This document shows, piece by piece, positions 10,019 through 20,095 of a stretch of DNA of 45,000 nucleotides (positions are counted from its first letter, which is position 1; every line of letters begins with the position of its first letter). Source of the DNA: Prorocentrum cordatum. Lineage: Eukaryota; Sar; Dinophyceae; Prorocentrales; Prorocentraceae. Location: positions 1,328,869 through 1,373,868 of the forward strand of contig CAUYUJ010020281.1 of assembly GCA_963575745.1 (NCBI GenBank). The letters are read 5' to 3'. The notes under the pieces are model-generated. The model ran no database searches and was not told the origin of the DNA. It saw only the letters and a program-made list of their open reading frames with translations. The position numbers and the translations under genes were made by a program.

Positions 10019-11369
10019 ACAGATGACCAGGTAGAAGGCGAGCTGGCTGGCAGGAAGGAGCGGGGTCAGAGGCAGGCAGGAAAGATGAGATGAGGAGAGA
10101 GGCGGGAAGGAGGGGAAGGAGGCGCGCGAGCAGTGTTGGGAACCGAACCCAGAAGGGTAAAGAACATGCCCACGTCATCAACTGCCCGGGACGAAGATCT
10201 GGCCCCGGGGAAAGCGGGGTCGAAGACCCTTCGGTGGCAACTCACGGGAACCTCCCATACCATCCTGTTGGCTCTTGCGGATCGACGCCGATCGATGCTA
10301 CTCGACGATGGCCGACGCTTATCAGCACTAAGTCGACGCTAATCGACGCTAGACACAACGCTCATCCACGCCAAGTCGTCGCTTTCCCCTCGTTCGCCAG
10401 ACTTTGATTGACGCGAATGCACTCTGAAAACAGAAATAGATGGTTCACAAGGCTCCCGTGGTCTGCTGCCGAAGGACCCGTTTCCCTCAAGACTCCTTTC
10501 ATGGCGATGCATGCGGCGCCTCCCAGCGCAGGGATCGACCGCGTCTCGAAGAACACGCTGGGCGGCCAGGCCGCAACCAGCTGCACGCAGCAGATTCCGT
10601 GACCCCACCCCTTCTGACTCGCAATGAAGTGAGCCCTAACCGTTCGAGAGGGGACCTAATTTAGAAGGTCAAACACATTGGGATAGAGTGTCTTTCTTGC
10701 AGATTCATCAACGACACAACCCATACAGTAGCATTTGCTCTCTGATCCCAGCTGTGGGGCCCAATTCAGGCTACGCCTTCATGGCGTCCTTGGGGTTAGG
10801 GGCTCTATTCTTCTCAACGAGTTCCCCCCCACCCCCCCCCTCCCCCTCCGCCCAACCAGGTCCGAGCCTCGACGTCGTCCCCGTCATCGTCTTTCCTCCT
10901 GGGGCAGGGGCCCAGGCTCCAGAACGGACCCGCCCGGAGCTGTCCGGGCCAGAACCCCACCAGCACTTCGCAGGGGCTCCCAACCTCGTGCTTCGCGCTG
11001 CGCGAAGCGCGAAGTGCGAATAACTTCGCGCTCTCGCGCCGCCTCCCAGGGGAGAAGAGGAGGATGAGGAGGAATCGGAGCCGAACCGCGAAGCGCGAAG
11101 CGCGAATAACTTCGCGCCCTCGAGGGTGCCCTTGCTTTCAGCTGAGGTGGTCTGATGAGTTCTTGAATTCCTCTTCCGAACACCCTATTCCCTTCGGGGA
11201 GCGGCCCCCCCCTCCCCTCCATGAGTTTTTTTTTTGTTGTGTGGCGGGGGGGGCTGCGAGGGGTTAGAGCGTCCAAGATGGCTGGAGATGGCTGCAATAA
11301 GGCCTCCGATGATCCACGATTGCATCCAAATCAGCTCAAGAGAACCGACAGTGGCTCAAAGATAGCGTC
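10019..11369. other. Intergenic, no recognised gene
   Basis: The first ~90 bp (10025-10110, containing CAGGAAGGAGCGGGGTCAGAGGCAG) resemble, in reverse complement, 29285-29345 beyond the other satellite array. Bases 10277-10375 hold degenerate ATCGACGCTA-like repeats. A C-rich run occurs near 10828-10850 and a T9 run near 11226. No gene recognised. Confidence 0.45.
11009..11123. repeat. Two copies of a GCGCGAA/TTCGCGC hairpin motif
   Basis: A short motif in which GCGCGAAG-type sequence is followed by GCGAATAACTTCGCGC occurs twice, around 11009-11040 and 11087-11123. Each copy can fold on itself. Function unknown. A similar GCGCGCTTCGCGCGCGC palindrome lies near 44655. Confidence 0.4.
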
Positions 11370-11870
11370 TGATGTGGCTGCAAGAGGCCCAACGAGGGCC
11401 ACAAAACGGCGGTTTCAAGTGCTCTCGGCGCCCCCTCAGGACTCCCAGAAGAGGCCCAAAAATTTCCAAACACCAGAGGGAGAGCCATGACAGTCGCCTT
11501 CTCGCTTTTTCGCTCCCGATGCGGTTGGAGGCCTCCGGATTGCCCCGGAACGGCCCCAAAAGAGCCCCCCCAAAGGGGCCCACAGGGCCCCCAACAGGGC
11601 CGCAAGAGCGCCCGAGATCGGCCCAAGAGCGTCCCAGGAGCGCCCAAAGAGGCGATGCTGATGGCCCCAGGGGGGGGGGGGGGGGGCGGGGCGCGCAAAT
11701 GTAGGACCTCCCCCTTTTGACTCCTTAGGGCTCCAGGGCGCGGGCTCCCAAGGGACCCCCAAGCGAGCTTCAAGAGGGCCCAGGAGGGCCCCAGGACCCC
11801 CCACAAGAGAGCTCCAAGAGGACCCGAAGATCCCTCAACAGAGTCCCAAGAGAGCGCCAAGAGGCGATGT
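11370..11870. repeat. Degenerate GGCCCCAAGA-type tandem repeat
   Basis: Imperfect 10-12 bp units such as GCCCCAAAAGAG and GGCCCAAGAGC, with a G run at about 11669-11687. Same family and orientation as 1620-2140 and 36780-37395. Open frames here are repeat artefacts. Confidence 0.6.
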
Positions 11871-11882
11871 TGAGAGCTCTGT

Positions 11883-12035
11883 CCTCGTTCTCGTTATCCT
11901 TCTCCTCCTCCTCCTCCTCCTCGTCCTCGACCTCGTTCTTGCCCTCATCGTCATCCTGTTCCTCGTCGTCGTGGTTGTCCGTCGTCGTCCTCCTCCTCCT
12001 CCTCCTCCTACTACTCCTCCTTTTCCTCCTTCCCT
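11883..12035 (+). repeat. Imperfect CTC/GTC triplet microsatellite
   Basis: Runs of CTC, TCG and CCT triplets with interruptions. They give poly-Ser, poly-Leu, poly-Glu or poly-Arg frames on one strand or the other. Confidence 0.7.
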
Positions 12036-12419
12036 CGCCCCCACGCGGGCCCCAAGGATGGCCCGACGAGGACCTCCTGGGCCACCCCCATGTTCCCAGA
12101 GATATCTCTGTACACCCTGGGTGTCCGCCTAGTTTCATTACACATGTCTCTTCGTCCATGTTGACAGTCAGCTTTCATAGGCAGGGTTTATGAATAGGCT
12201 GGTAAGGATACACGAAGCGTGGAGAATTTCCAAGGGGATGGCAACACTGGCGGCGAAAAGACTCCCGGACTTCGCTGGCCCGATACGCAACACGCAACCC
12301 GTATCGCGCCAACACGGAGCTCAACGCTCGGGCAAAACACGTGAGCTTGGCAGGACACCCTCGGCACAAGGCAGGTCGGCACGTGTTGAATCATCTCGAC
12401 AAGCGTCTGACCTGGACGC

Positions 12420-12620
12420 TTCGACTGGAAGAAGAACAGAACGCCACAAATGTAAACTTCTGGCGCGCCGCGCGGATTCCTTGGATCTGCGCTGGACTCT
12501 GGAGCGCGCCAGGGGCGGCGCCGGAGGCGCCGCCATGGGGGCCCGGCGCGGATACAAGGAATCCGCGCGAAGCGCCACACACAGTTTATGTTGAGGGCGT
12601 TTTCTTCTTCGACCATCGCA
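12420..12620. mobile_element. Hairpin (MITE-like) element, copy A
   Basis: The left end (about 12429 on: GAAGAACAGAACGCC, AAATGTAAACTT, CGCGCGGATTCCTTGGAT) is matched in reverse complement by the right end (about 12553-12616: GGAATCCGCGCGAAGCGCC, AGTTTATGTTGAGGGCG, TTTTCTTCTTCGA). The inverted repeat spans roughly 60-70 bp with mismatches. The centre is GC-rich with GGCGCCGGAGGCGCC. A second copy lies at 27961-28152. No coding capacity. Boundaries are accurate to about 10 bp. Confidence 0.65.
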
Positions 12621-14270
12621 GTGCGAGCCGCTCCTGAGCGTACGGGGCGGGCCGGGAGCGGCGCCGGGGAGGCGCCACCAGGGGGGACCCCTCGCAGGTC
12701 GAAGACATCCGCGCGAACCTCCGAGAGGTTGTGCCTGATGCCGCCTGCCTCGGAGCTGCGCTTAGGTCGGGCATGTCCCCCTACAGGCGGATTTTGGACG
12801 GAAAAGCGAGGACACGCAAACCATATTCAAACATAGTCAACAAATGCGAGGAACATCGTCCCCCGACTGTTTGTTTGACTATCTTCTTTTAATGCTCCTC
12901 CTGTAGAGGGACAAGCCCGACTTGAAGCTGCGCTCCTGCAGGGCCCCAGGGGGCACAGACACTCCCAAGAGCCTCAGCCCGTCGAACACATCGATCGATC
13001 CTCTTTGTGGCGAGGCGGGCGGCCGAGAGGCGGCTCGGCCAAAGGCGGCAGCCACCCCTGTGTCGCGCGACATGCCGACCGCTGAACCGCGATGCGACGG
13101 CAGCGGCCTGCGCACTGGGGCCCGTGCAACGTCCCCGAAAGCAACGCACCCGCGGTCACCACGGCGACAGGACACTGCCGGGCCCCCTGGATCCAAACGG
13201 GGACTTTACTGAACCCAAACGCTGGGCGCGCCCGAGAGAACTGCAGCCGTGAGACGAAACATTGCTCCATTCTGCCTTCTCTCCAGGTGGAACTTTCAGC
13301 GTCCCAGGTAGCCATGTCCTGGTGTAGGGGGCCCTGACTCTTACGCGTAGCTGAGGTGCCGGGAGGACCACCCCCCCCCCCACACGCCTCCGACGCGGAC
13401 GCCGAGCAGATCATGTCCCGCACCACGTTCCCGGACACGGAGCCCACACCGAAGCCTGCCGAGGCGAATGAAAGCGACGGCGAGCCCGACAACGACGATG
13501 ACGACGACGTCTTTCTCCAAACTGCCGGGCGCTTTTATCTGGGTTTGTCGTCCACGACAGACCCAGCGAGGGGACCAGTGCTCCAGTTTGGCTGGAGCGT
13601 TACCAGAGATCACCACATAGAAGTCAGAATCAACGTCGTCGCTGGGTTCAGTTCATTGAGCGTCTTCAGCATGTTTGTCTGCCGCAAAAAGCCTCCAGAG
13701 GCCTGCGCGGGCATCCCATATATTGCAAAAGCCTTCAGGTCTGATCTCCAGAGACCTCTGTGGGCATCTGGAGACGTGGGCAGACACGGTCCAACACGAC
13801 CAGAGGACCAGAGAGAACAGTGAGGAGAGATGAGGGAAGAGGAGGATAAGAATGGCGATGACGATGACGGTGACAATGATGATGATATCTTCCCATTCAC
13901 TATTCACCACATCTTGCTCAGTTGGCCGATGTGATATACACCTCGCTGCGTCAGCATCTTCGTTAATACTCGCCGAGCCGAGTGTCCGACTTCACGATCG
14001 TCGACTGCGATGGCGATGACAAAGCAGCGCGCGGCGTCGAGAGTGGAAAGACAACGGGCTAACTCGAATAGCGCCGTGCAATCAAGAGGCATGGGCAGGT
14101 ATGAGGGAGGAGGAGGGGTATCAGGGAAAGAGGGAGGAACATGCTGCGACGAGCAGATCAATATTCCACAATCAGAGCTTGCGTCTGTAGGGGTCCTAGG
14201 GGATGAATATGGTTAGTGAGACATGGTACCGATTTCGGCGGCACGCCCGGGTGCCCAGGTGCCGGGGTGC
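12621..14270. other. No firm gene; possible short exons
   Basis: A good plus-strand acceptor-like site (TTTGTTTGACTATCTTC through CTGTAG) ends at 12906 and is followed by an open frame to about 13212. A plus-strand frame at 13356-13823 contains an acidic stretch and ordinary composition. A minus-strand frame at 13904-14161 also has protein-like composition (segments such as LFELARCLSTLDAARCFV). None matches a family I recognise. These could be exons, remnants or chance. Confidence 0.25.
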
Positions 14271-14274
14271 CCAG

Positions 14275-14760
14275 GTGCCCAATTGCCCGATAGACATGTA
14301 GCCAAATAGCCCTATAGGCTTATAACCTTATAGCCCTATAGCCCTATAACCCTATAGCCCTGTAGCCCTATAGCCCTAGAACCCTATAGCCAAATAGCCC
14401 TATAGCCCTATAGCCTAGTAGCCTTATAGCCCTATAACCCACTAGCCGTATAGACCAATAGCCCTATAGCCCAATAGCTTTATAGTCGTATAGCCCTAAA
14501 GCCCTATAACCTGATAGCCCAACCCTGTAGCCGTATAGCCCATAACCCTATAACCCTGCTGTTTTATAGCCGTATAGCCGTATAACCCTATAGCGTATAG
14601 ACCTATAGTCCTATAGCCTTACAGCCCTATCGCCGAAGCGCCCTATAGCCGTATAGCTCAATAGCTCTATATGCCTGTAGCCTTACAGCCCTGCAGCCTG
14701 ATAGTTGTATACCATATACACCTATGGTCCTAAAGCCCCATAGCCCTAGCCCTAAATAGT
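14275..14760 (+). repeat. Degenerate 8-bp repeat (CCCTATAG)
   Basis: About 60 imperfect units of CCCTATAG with frequent AACCCTAT, GCCGTAT and GCCAAAT variants. On the other strand the unit reads CTATAGGG. It is not the TTTAGGG plant-type telomere unit and it is internal and degenerate. Confidence 0.8.
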
Positions 14761-14869
14761 TTGTTCCCAACCAAGCTGTGGTGTTGGGTCCTCGTTTTGA
14801 AGAGACGGTGCCCCGCGTTCCTCTCCTCTCCTCCTCCCTCCTCCGTGCGTTGCACCCACCCAGTGCAGT

Positions 14870-16320
14870 GCTTCGTGGCCCCATAGGGAGCTCCACGGAA
14901 GGCCCCAGTGGCAGGGTTCGCATGGCGACCCGGGGCCTTTTTCGGCACACCCCTCACGAGGATCGTGGCCCCATAGGGAGCTCCACCGAAGGCGCCAGCG
15001 GCAGTGTTCGCATGGCGGCCTCGGGCTTTTCTTCGGCACACCCCTCACGAGGATCGTGGCCCCTAGGGAGCTCCACCGAAGGCGCCAGTGGCAGGGTTCG
15101 CATGGCGGCCTCGGCCCATGTCGGCACACCCCTTACGAGGATCGTGGCCCCATAAGGAGCTCCACCGAAGGCGCCAACGGCAAGGTTAGCATGGCGGCCT
15201 CGGCCCATTTCGGCACACCCCTCACGAGGATCGTGGCCCCTAGGGAGCTCCACCGAAGGCGCCAGTGGCAGGGTTCGCATGGCGGCCTCGGGCTATTTCG
15301 GCACACGCGTCACGACGATCGTGGCCCCATAAGGAGCTCCACCGAAGGCTCCAGTGGCAGTGTTCGCATGGCGGCCTCGGGGCATTTCGGCACGCCCCTC
15401 ACGAGGATCGTGGCCCCATAGGGAGCTCCGCCGAAGGTCCCAGTGGCAATTTTCGCATGGCGGCCTCGGGGCCTTTTTTCGGCACGCCCCTCACGAGGAT
15501 CGTGGCCCCATAGGGAGCTCCACCGAAGGCGCCAGCGGCAGTGTTCGCATGGCGGCCTCGGGCCTTTTTCGGCACACCCCTCACGAGGGTCGTGGCCCCA
15601 TAGGGAGCTTCAGCGAATGCGCAAGCGGCAGGATTCGCATGGGGACCTCAGGCCATTTCGGCACACCCCTCACGAGGATCGTGGCCCCACAAGGAGCTCC
15701 GCCGAAGGCGCCAGTGGCAGGGTTCGCACGGGGGCCTCGGGGCATTTCGGCACACCCCTAACGAGGATCGTGGCCCCATAGGGAGCTCCGCCGAAGGCGC
15801 CATTGGCAGGTTTCGCATGGCGGCCTCGGGGCATTTCGGCACACCCCTCACGAGGATCGTGGCTCCATAGGGAGCTCCGCCGAAGGCCCCAGTGGCAGGG
15901 TTCGCATGGGGGCCCCAAGCAATTTCGGCACGCCCGTCACCAGGATCGTGGCCCCATTGGGAGCTCCACCGAAGGCGCCAGTGGCAAGGTTCGCACGGCG
16001 GCCTCGGGCCATTTCGGCACACCGCTCACGAGGATCGTGGCCCCATAGGGAGCTCCACCGAAGGCGCCAGCGGCAGAATTCGCACGGCGGCCTCGGGCCA
16101 TTCTGGCACGCCCCTCACGAGGATCGTGGCCCCATTGGAGCTCCAGCGAAGGCGCCAGTGGCAAGGCTCGCATGGCGGCCTCGGGGCATTTCGGCACACC
16201 CCTCACGAGGATCGCGGCCCCATAGGGAGCTCCACCGAACGCGCCAGCGGCTGGGCTCGCACGGCAGCCCCGGGCCATTGCAACGCACCCCATCACGAGG
16301 ATCGCGGCTCCGTAGTTGTG
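14870..16320. repeat. ~89-bp minisatellite, about 16 units
   Basis: Successive GATCGTGGCC motifs lie at 14961, 15052, 15140, 15229, 15317, 15406, 15498 and 15588, and on to 16300, giving spacings of 88-92 bp with 89 commonest. Each unit contains GGGAGCTCCACCGAAGGC, TTCGCATGGCGGCCTCGG and TTCGGCACACCCCTCACGAG. On the minus strand every unit can encode a GATILVRGVP-like peptide, but the unit is not a multiple of three, so no frame persists. The last unit merges into the exon-like fragment at 16294-16521. Confidence 0.9.
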
Positions 16321-16521
16321 CTGCTTCAACATCCGCGCATGGGCGTCGTACGCCGCCTTGTCGACGTGCAACGCCACCTCCTCCCTCATGGCTCTCAAAG
16401 CCCTCTCCTGCTTCTGCTACTCGGTCAGAGGGGCGCCGTCCTTGTCGTCGTCGGCGCCCGCGAAGACGGCCGCGAACGCGTTCCTGAGCATGTCGGGCCC
16501 CGGCGGGAAGCCGTGGCCACA
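16294..16521 (-). pseudogene. Broken exon of unknown protein next to minisatellite
   Basis: On the minus strand one frame gives convincing protein-like sequence, including PDMLRNAFAAVFAGADDDKDG, then an in-frame TAG at 16417-16419, then the same frame continues with QERALRAMREEVALHVDK and AHARMLKQHNYGAAILVMG. The composition (Ala/Glu/Asp/Lys-rich, helical) differs from the surrounding repeats. I do not recognise the family. The C-terminal GAAILV codons and the following GTGATGGGG correspond to the GATCCTCGTGAGGGG of each minisatellite unit, so the array may have arisen from this exon end and its donor-like GTGA. It could be a pseudogene, or an exon pair if the TAG lies in a tiny intron. Confidence 0.4.
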
Positions 16522-17271
16522 TAAGGAGCGCGGGCGAAGATGGTTTTCGCAATTGCTGTTTTCACAACTGCATGTGGTCGGGTCCTTCGCCAGGCTAATT
16601 ATTTTGTTTTTTCTCCGGCACCGTGGAGAAGAAAGGGAAGGGGGCAGCGCGCTTCGGAGGACGGAGCGGCAGGGGGAGAAGCATGCGGAGGAAGAAACAG
16701 ACGCGCAGGCATGGAACAAGGGAACGAGCACGGGAGATGGAAAGAGAGAAGGATAAGGAGGACAAGCAGCATGCGGCAGGACCACGACGCAGACATGCGC
16801 GAACTAAGTATTCCTGTAAATTCGAAGCGCGACCAAGTCTCAGACAGCGGCGCCAACCTGCGGGGGTGGGCACCAGCGGCCGCCGTCTTCACTGGCCCCC
16901 CGGCGGCCAATTTTTCCAACAGCAGTGGCGCGGAGAGTTCAAGCGACGGCTCCTTGACTCCCCCCGCAAGCCACCAGAGAGACACTGTTGGGTCTGGGTC
17001 GCCGAAGTCGTCGAAATCGAACCCGCGCGCCCACGCCCGCGCGTCCGCAGCAGCACTGGGGCGCCGAGCGGTAGGCAAACCAGCCGGCATACCTGGCTCA
17101 GTGCCTCCTTTCGTGCGCCGGTTCCTCGCAGTCGTCTGTGCCCATCACGTGTAGGACTGCGAGGAATCGTCGCGTTGCCTGCGCTGCGCATCGCTCATCG
17201 ACGGCGCAATGCGAAATGACCGCTAACACATTGTCCCTGAATTCATGTCATGCGCTGGGCGCGAAAGTCGG
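16522..17271. other. No recognised gene
   Basis: Purine-rich plus strand from about 16620 to 16770 (GGAGAAGAAAGGG-like) and moderately GC-rich sequence beyond. Open frames on both strands overlap, and none is convincing. Confidence 0.4.
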
Positions 17272-19278
17272 TCAATGTGGACTTGCGACAAAAGCGAGCA
17301 GTCCCAACTTGTTCAGAGACAGCCTACCTTGCAAGCCATTCCAGGCAATCGCTGCGGCGATCGAAATCTTGCCTGTCTCCGCCGAAAGGCAATGTCCCAA
17401 ACTGTGCGTTTTCAGATTCGCCTGCAAGGCCGCGCGCGTTTTCCTGAAAACCACCCACCCTCAAGTGCGACCGCCGACGTCCTCGGCCACGCAGGCAGCG
17501 AACCGGCAGCTGTTGCGCGGGATGGAGTTGACCTCGGCCAGCGACTTCGGCATCTGCTCCGGACGCAGCGCGGCTGAGAATACCACTGCAAGTCATCCTC
17601 GTCTTCTTTACCCATGCTCCCGCAGCCATCGCAGACCCCGCCGCTCTGCGCCGCGCGCGGCGGGCGACGGCAGCTGGCGCGCACCAGTAGCGCCGATCTG
17701 GGCAAGCGCCGTTGTCTTCCAGGCCTTGCAGAGCGAACGCTAGATGTCGCGGCAGCGCAGTCGAGGAAATTACTATCAGAAGGAACGCAACACAAGGAAC
17801 GAAGCCACTTCTTGGCCCCAGAAGCGCCTAGGTGCACGAGGGGTGATGGAGGAGGAGCCATGGAAGAGCTCAAGGAACAGCGAGCCCCTTCCGCACCCGA
17901 GGCGTTCCTTATTTCAGCGCCTTGGCTGTGCTCGCACCGGAAGGACTGGATATCCGCCCAGCGTCGACGGCGCGCGCTCGGGATGCAGCTGCAAAGTGGG
18001 ACCCTTGCAGCCTGTGCGCGTCTGGCAGACGGCTCAGTGCACTGTGTGCGCCAGCAATCGCAGCCTCTCAGGATGCCGCAGGTGCAGTGTCTGTGCTTCC
18101 GCTGCTGCTGCGGAACTTATTTCTTGTCTTCTTTGCAGATGGAGCAATGCAGCGACTGTGTCGCGTCTGGCTCCGCGACCTCATTGTCGTCTGTCTCCCT
18201 GCTCCTGCGCGCGTCTCCCAGTTCAGCTCCCTCCATGTATTTTGGCGCTCTGGGATTATTGCGCGTCTGGCGGCTTGGCTCTGCGCGCTGCGGGCGCCAG
18301 CAGTCATGGCGCCACATAGTGCGAGCGCAGTTGCCGCGGCCCTTCCACTGCTCCGGCGGGGACTCCGCCCTCGGCCTTTCCGTTTGGCGCAGGCCTCGCG
18401 GCTGCAACTCCTGCGGCGCCCCATCGCGTTCAGGGCAGCGCGCAAGCCGGTGCTCGGCCCGCGGCTTCTTCGAACGGCAGCGGCGGCGCTCGCGCACTTT
18501 TCCTTTACCTTCGCATTTGAAGCAGACGGCGCCTCGCATTCGGCGCCAACGCCCCTGCGCGGGCGTGGGGTACCCAGACGTCGGGCACGCGTCTTCGCAC
18601 TTCTTGCACGGATAGTGATCCTCCGCATCCGCGTCGACCCTGTCCTCCACGCAGCTGGGATTGCGGCGCAGGCAACGTCGTAGACAGCCAGGGCGAAGGA
18701 TCCACTTGCCGCGCTTGGTTTTACGTTTCGGATCTCCCGTGCATATTGGCTCAGGGCTGGAAGTAGGTCGGCCACGGCCCCGACAGGTTGCGCCACCATC
18801 AAGCCCCCCGCCTCTGCGACGCGCGATGAAGCGCCGTGGCCCTCCATGGCCGCGGGTTGCGACGGTGGACAAAAAGCATCGCCGAGATCTGGATTGGTTG
18901 CGCGCAACATCTGCCCCGTCGCCGAATCGATGCCGGAGCTGGAGTTTGGCTCCAGCGGGTAGCGCGCGCGCAAAGACTCAGTTGAGCACCTTGTCCAGGT
19001 GCCAGTAGTTCGCCAAGGGCCCCATTGGAAACACCTTGGCGTCCAAGCCGTCATGCCGCTCGTTCATGGGCGCCATCATCTCTGCGAATAAAACTTTCGG
19101 AAGTCCGAGCAAAGCAATATTACCACCAGCGGTGTCCTCCAGCCTGGCGAAGTCTCTGTCGGTCAGCCCCCGGCCCTTGAAGATGCACTTCGCACCGATG
19201 TGGATGCCGTGCTGTTTGAATTGGCTGCCGCTGCTGCGCGTGACGAGGCAAAGCATGTCCACGCATGTTGACAGCAAA
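17272..19278 (-). pseudogene. Cysteine-rich gene remnant or multi-exon gene, unknown function
   Basis: Protein-like segments on the minus strand lie in changing frames. 19260-18978: segments CIFKGRGLTDRDFARLED and LPKVLFAEMMAPMNERHDG, ending in TGA at 18976-18978; a CGCAG|CAG acceptor-like site precedes it near 19230. 18975-18780, one frame over: ARYPLEPNSSSGIDSATGQ and LRATNPDLGDAFCPPSQP. 18760-18117: basic and Cys-rich with CVEDRVDADAEDHYPCKKC, CFKCEGKGK and a final CSICKED. 17660-17560: CDGCGSMGKEDEDDLQW. 17454-17272: a third frame with ANLKTHSLGHCLSAETGK. CxxC pairs recur and a DCWR-x-Q...EPS motif appears at least twice (near 18300 and 18055), suggesting degenerate zinc-binding repeats. 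The frame changes could be indels in a pseudogene or unrecognised introns. No family recognised. Confidence 0.35.
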
Positions 19279-19747
19279 GATAGGATGCTGCTAGGGTTTT
19301 GGGAGTGGTATGGCAATCACCTTAGAGTCGGACATCGGAGCTCGTCGGGAGCGTAATCCTTTGCGTGCGATCCGAGTGGCGCGTCCGTCGCTTGTCCAGA
19401 ACGACGCCGCTTGGCACGTCGTTCGGAGGAGGTGTCGTGGCGGATGAAGCACGAGTGGGGCGGCAAAGAGGGTCACGGGGGTCAGCTGAGCGCAGCTGGT
19501 TCTCACGGCATCTCCCGGCGTCAGCGGTGCCAGCGCGACGTGTTCCGAAGGTCCTATTTCGAAGCGAACGTCCATATTCTGTTCTGCTTCCGCGATCTTC
19601 CGCTGATCTTCTGCTGGACGCCAGTAAACGTGCTGGGGTTATTCTACCACCTTCCGCCAGCTTTTCTCTTGATTAGCGCGGTCAAATCGAGGGGGGGGCC
19701 CGGCGGGGGTTCCGAAACCGACCTGCCCGCAGCAGTCCTCGTGCCTC

Positions 19748-19918
19748 CCCACCTCCTCCTCCTCCTCCTCCTCCTCCTCCTCCTCCTCATATTCCCCCCT
19801 CCTCCTCCTCCTCCTCCCCCTGCTCCTCCTCCTCCTCCTCCTCCTCCTCCTTCCCCTCCTCCTCCTCCTCCTCCTCCTCCTCCTCCTCCTCCTCCTCCTC
19901 TTCCCCCCTCCCCCTCCC
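19748..19918 (+). repeat. CCT microsatellite, 5' flank of the LINE
   Basis: Nearly pure CCT with interruptions (CATATTCCCCCCT at 19788, CCCCCTGCT at 19816, TTCCCC at 19851). Bases 19801-19880 match 27001-27080 at 77 of 80 positions in ungapped comparison, including the shared interruption CCCCCTGCTCC. It ends directly at the spliced leader of the retrotransposon. Confidence 0.95.
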
Positions 19919-19940
19919 TCCGTAGCCATTTTGGCTCAAG
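19919..19940 (+). other. Dinoflagellate spliced-leader sequence retained in genomic DNA (SL relic)
   Basis: All 22 bases agree with the conserved dinoflagellate spliced leader (DCCGTAGCCATTTTGGC followed by TCAAG), with T at the variable first position. The leader is normally added to mRNA 5' ends by trans-splicing. Here it is followed by AGCTCTGC rather than a GT donor, so this is not an SL RNA gene. It is the 5' end of a reverse-transcribed, trans-spliced mRNA, and it marks the element's 5' boundary to the base. Confidence 0.95.
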
Positions 19941-20095
19941 AGCTCTGCACACTGGGGGCTCCGCGCCTCCGTGCCAAAACGGGATCGCTCTGTTTCCCGA
20001 GCGTGGCAAGGCTCGCTTGCGGCCTGGCATTCTTTCTTCACTGCAGTCACGGCCTCCCTGCACAGAGGCCCGTGGCCCAGAGTCCCGCGCGCGCC

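Noticed and set aside
13356-13823. A plus-strand 155-codon frame with an acidic stretch
   Set aside because: Partly plausible composition, but no domain, no clear splice sites, and the acidic run comes from a GAC triplet tract. Not strong enough for a gene call.
14275-14760. Telomere
   Set aside because: The unit is 8 bp (CTATAGGG), degenerate and internal, not TTTAGGG at an end.
18101-18122. Plus-strand splice acceptor (TTTCTTGTCTTCTTTGCAG then ATG) at 18122
   Set aside because: A good match in isolation, but the following plus-strand frame is Ser/Arg/Leu-rich and the protein-like signal in this region is on the minus strand. Kept only as a note.
19919-20000. An SL RNA gene
   Set aside because: The leader is followed by AGCTCTGC, not by a GT donor, and no short snRNA-like body is visible. 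It leads directly into the LINE 5' UTR.
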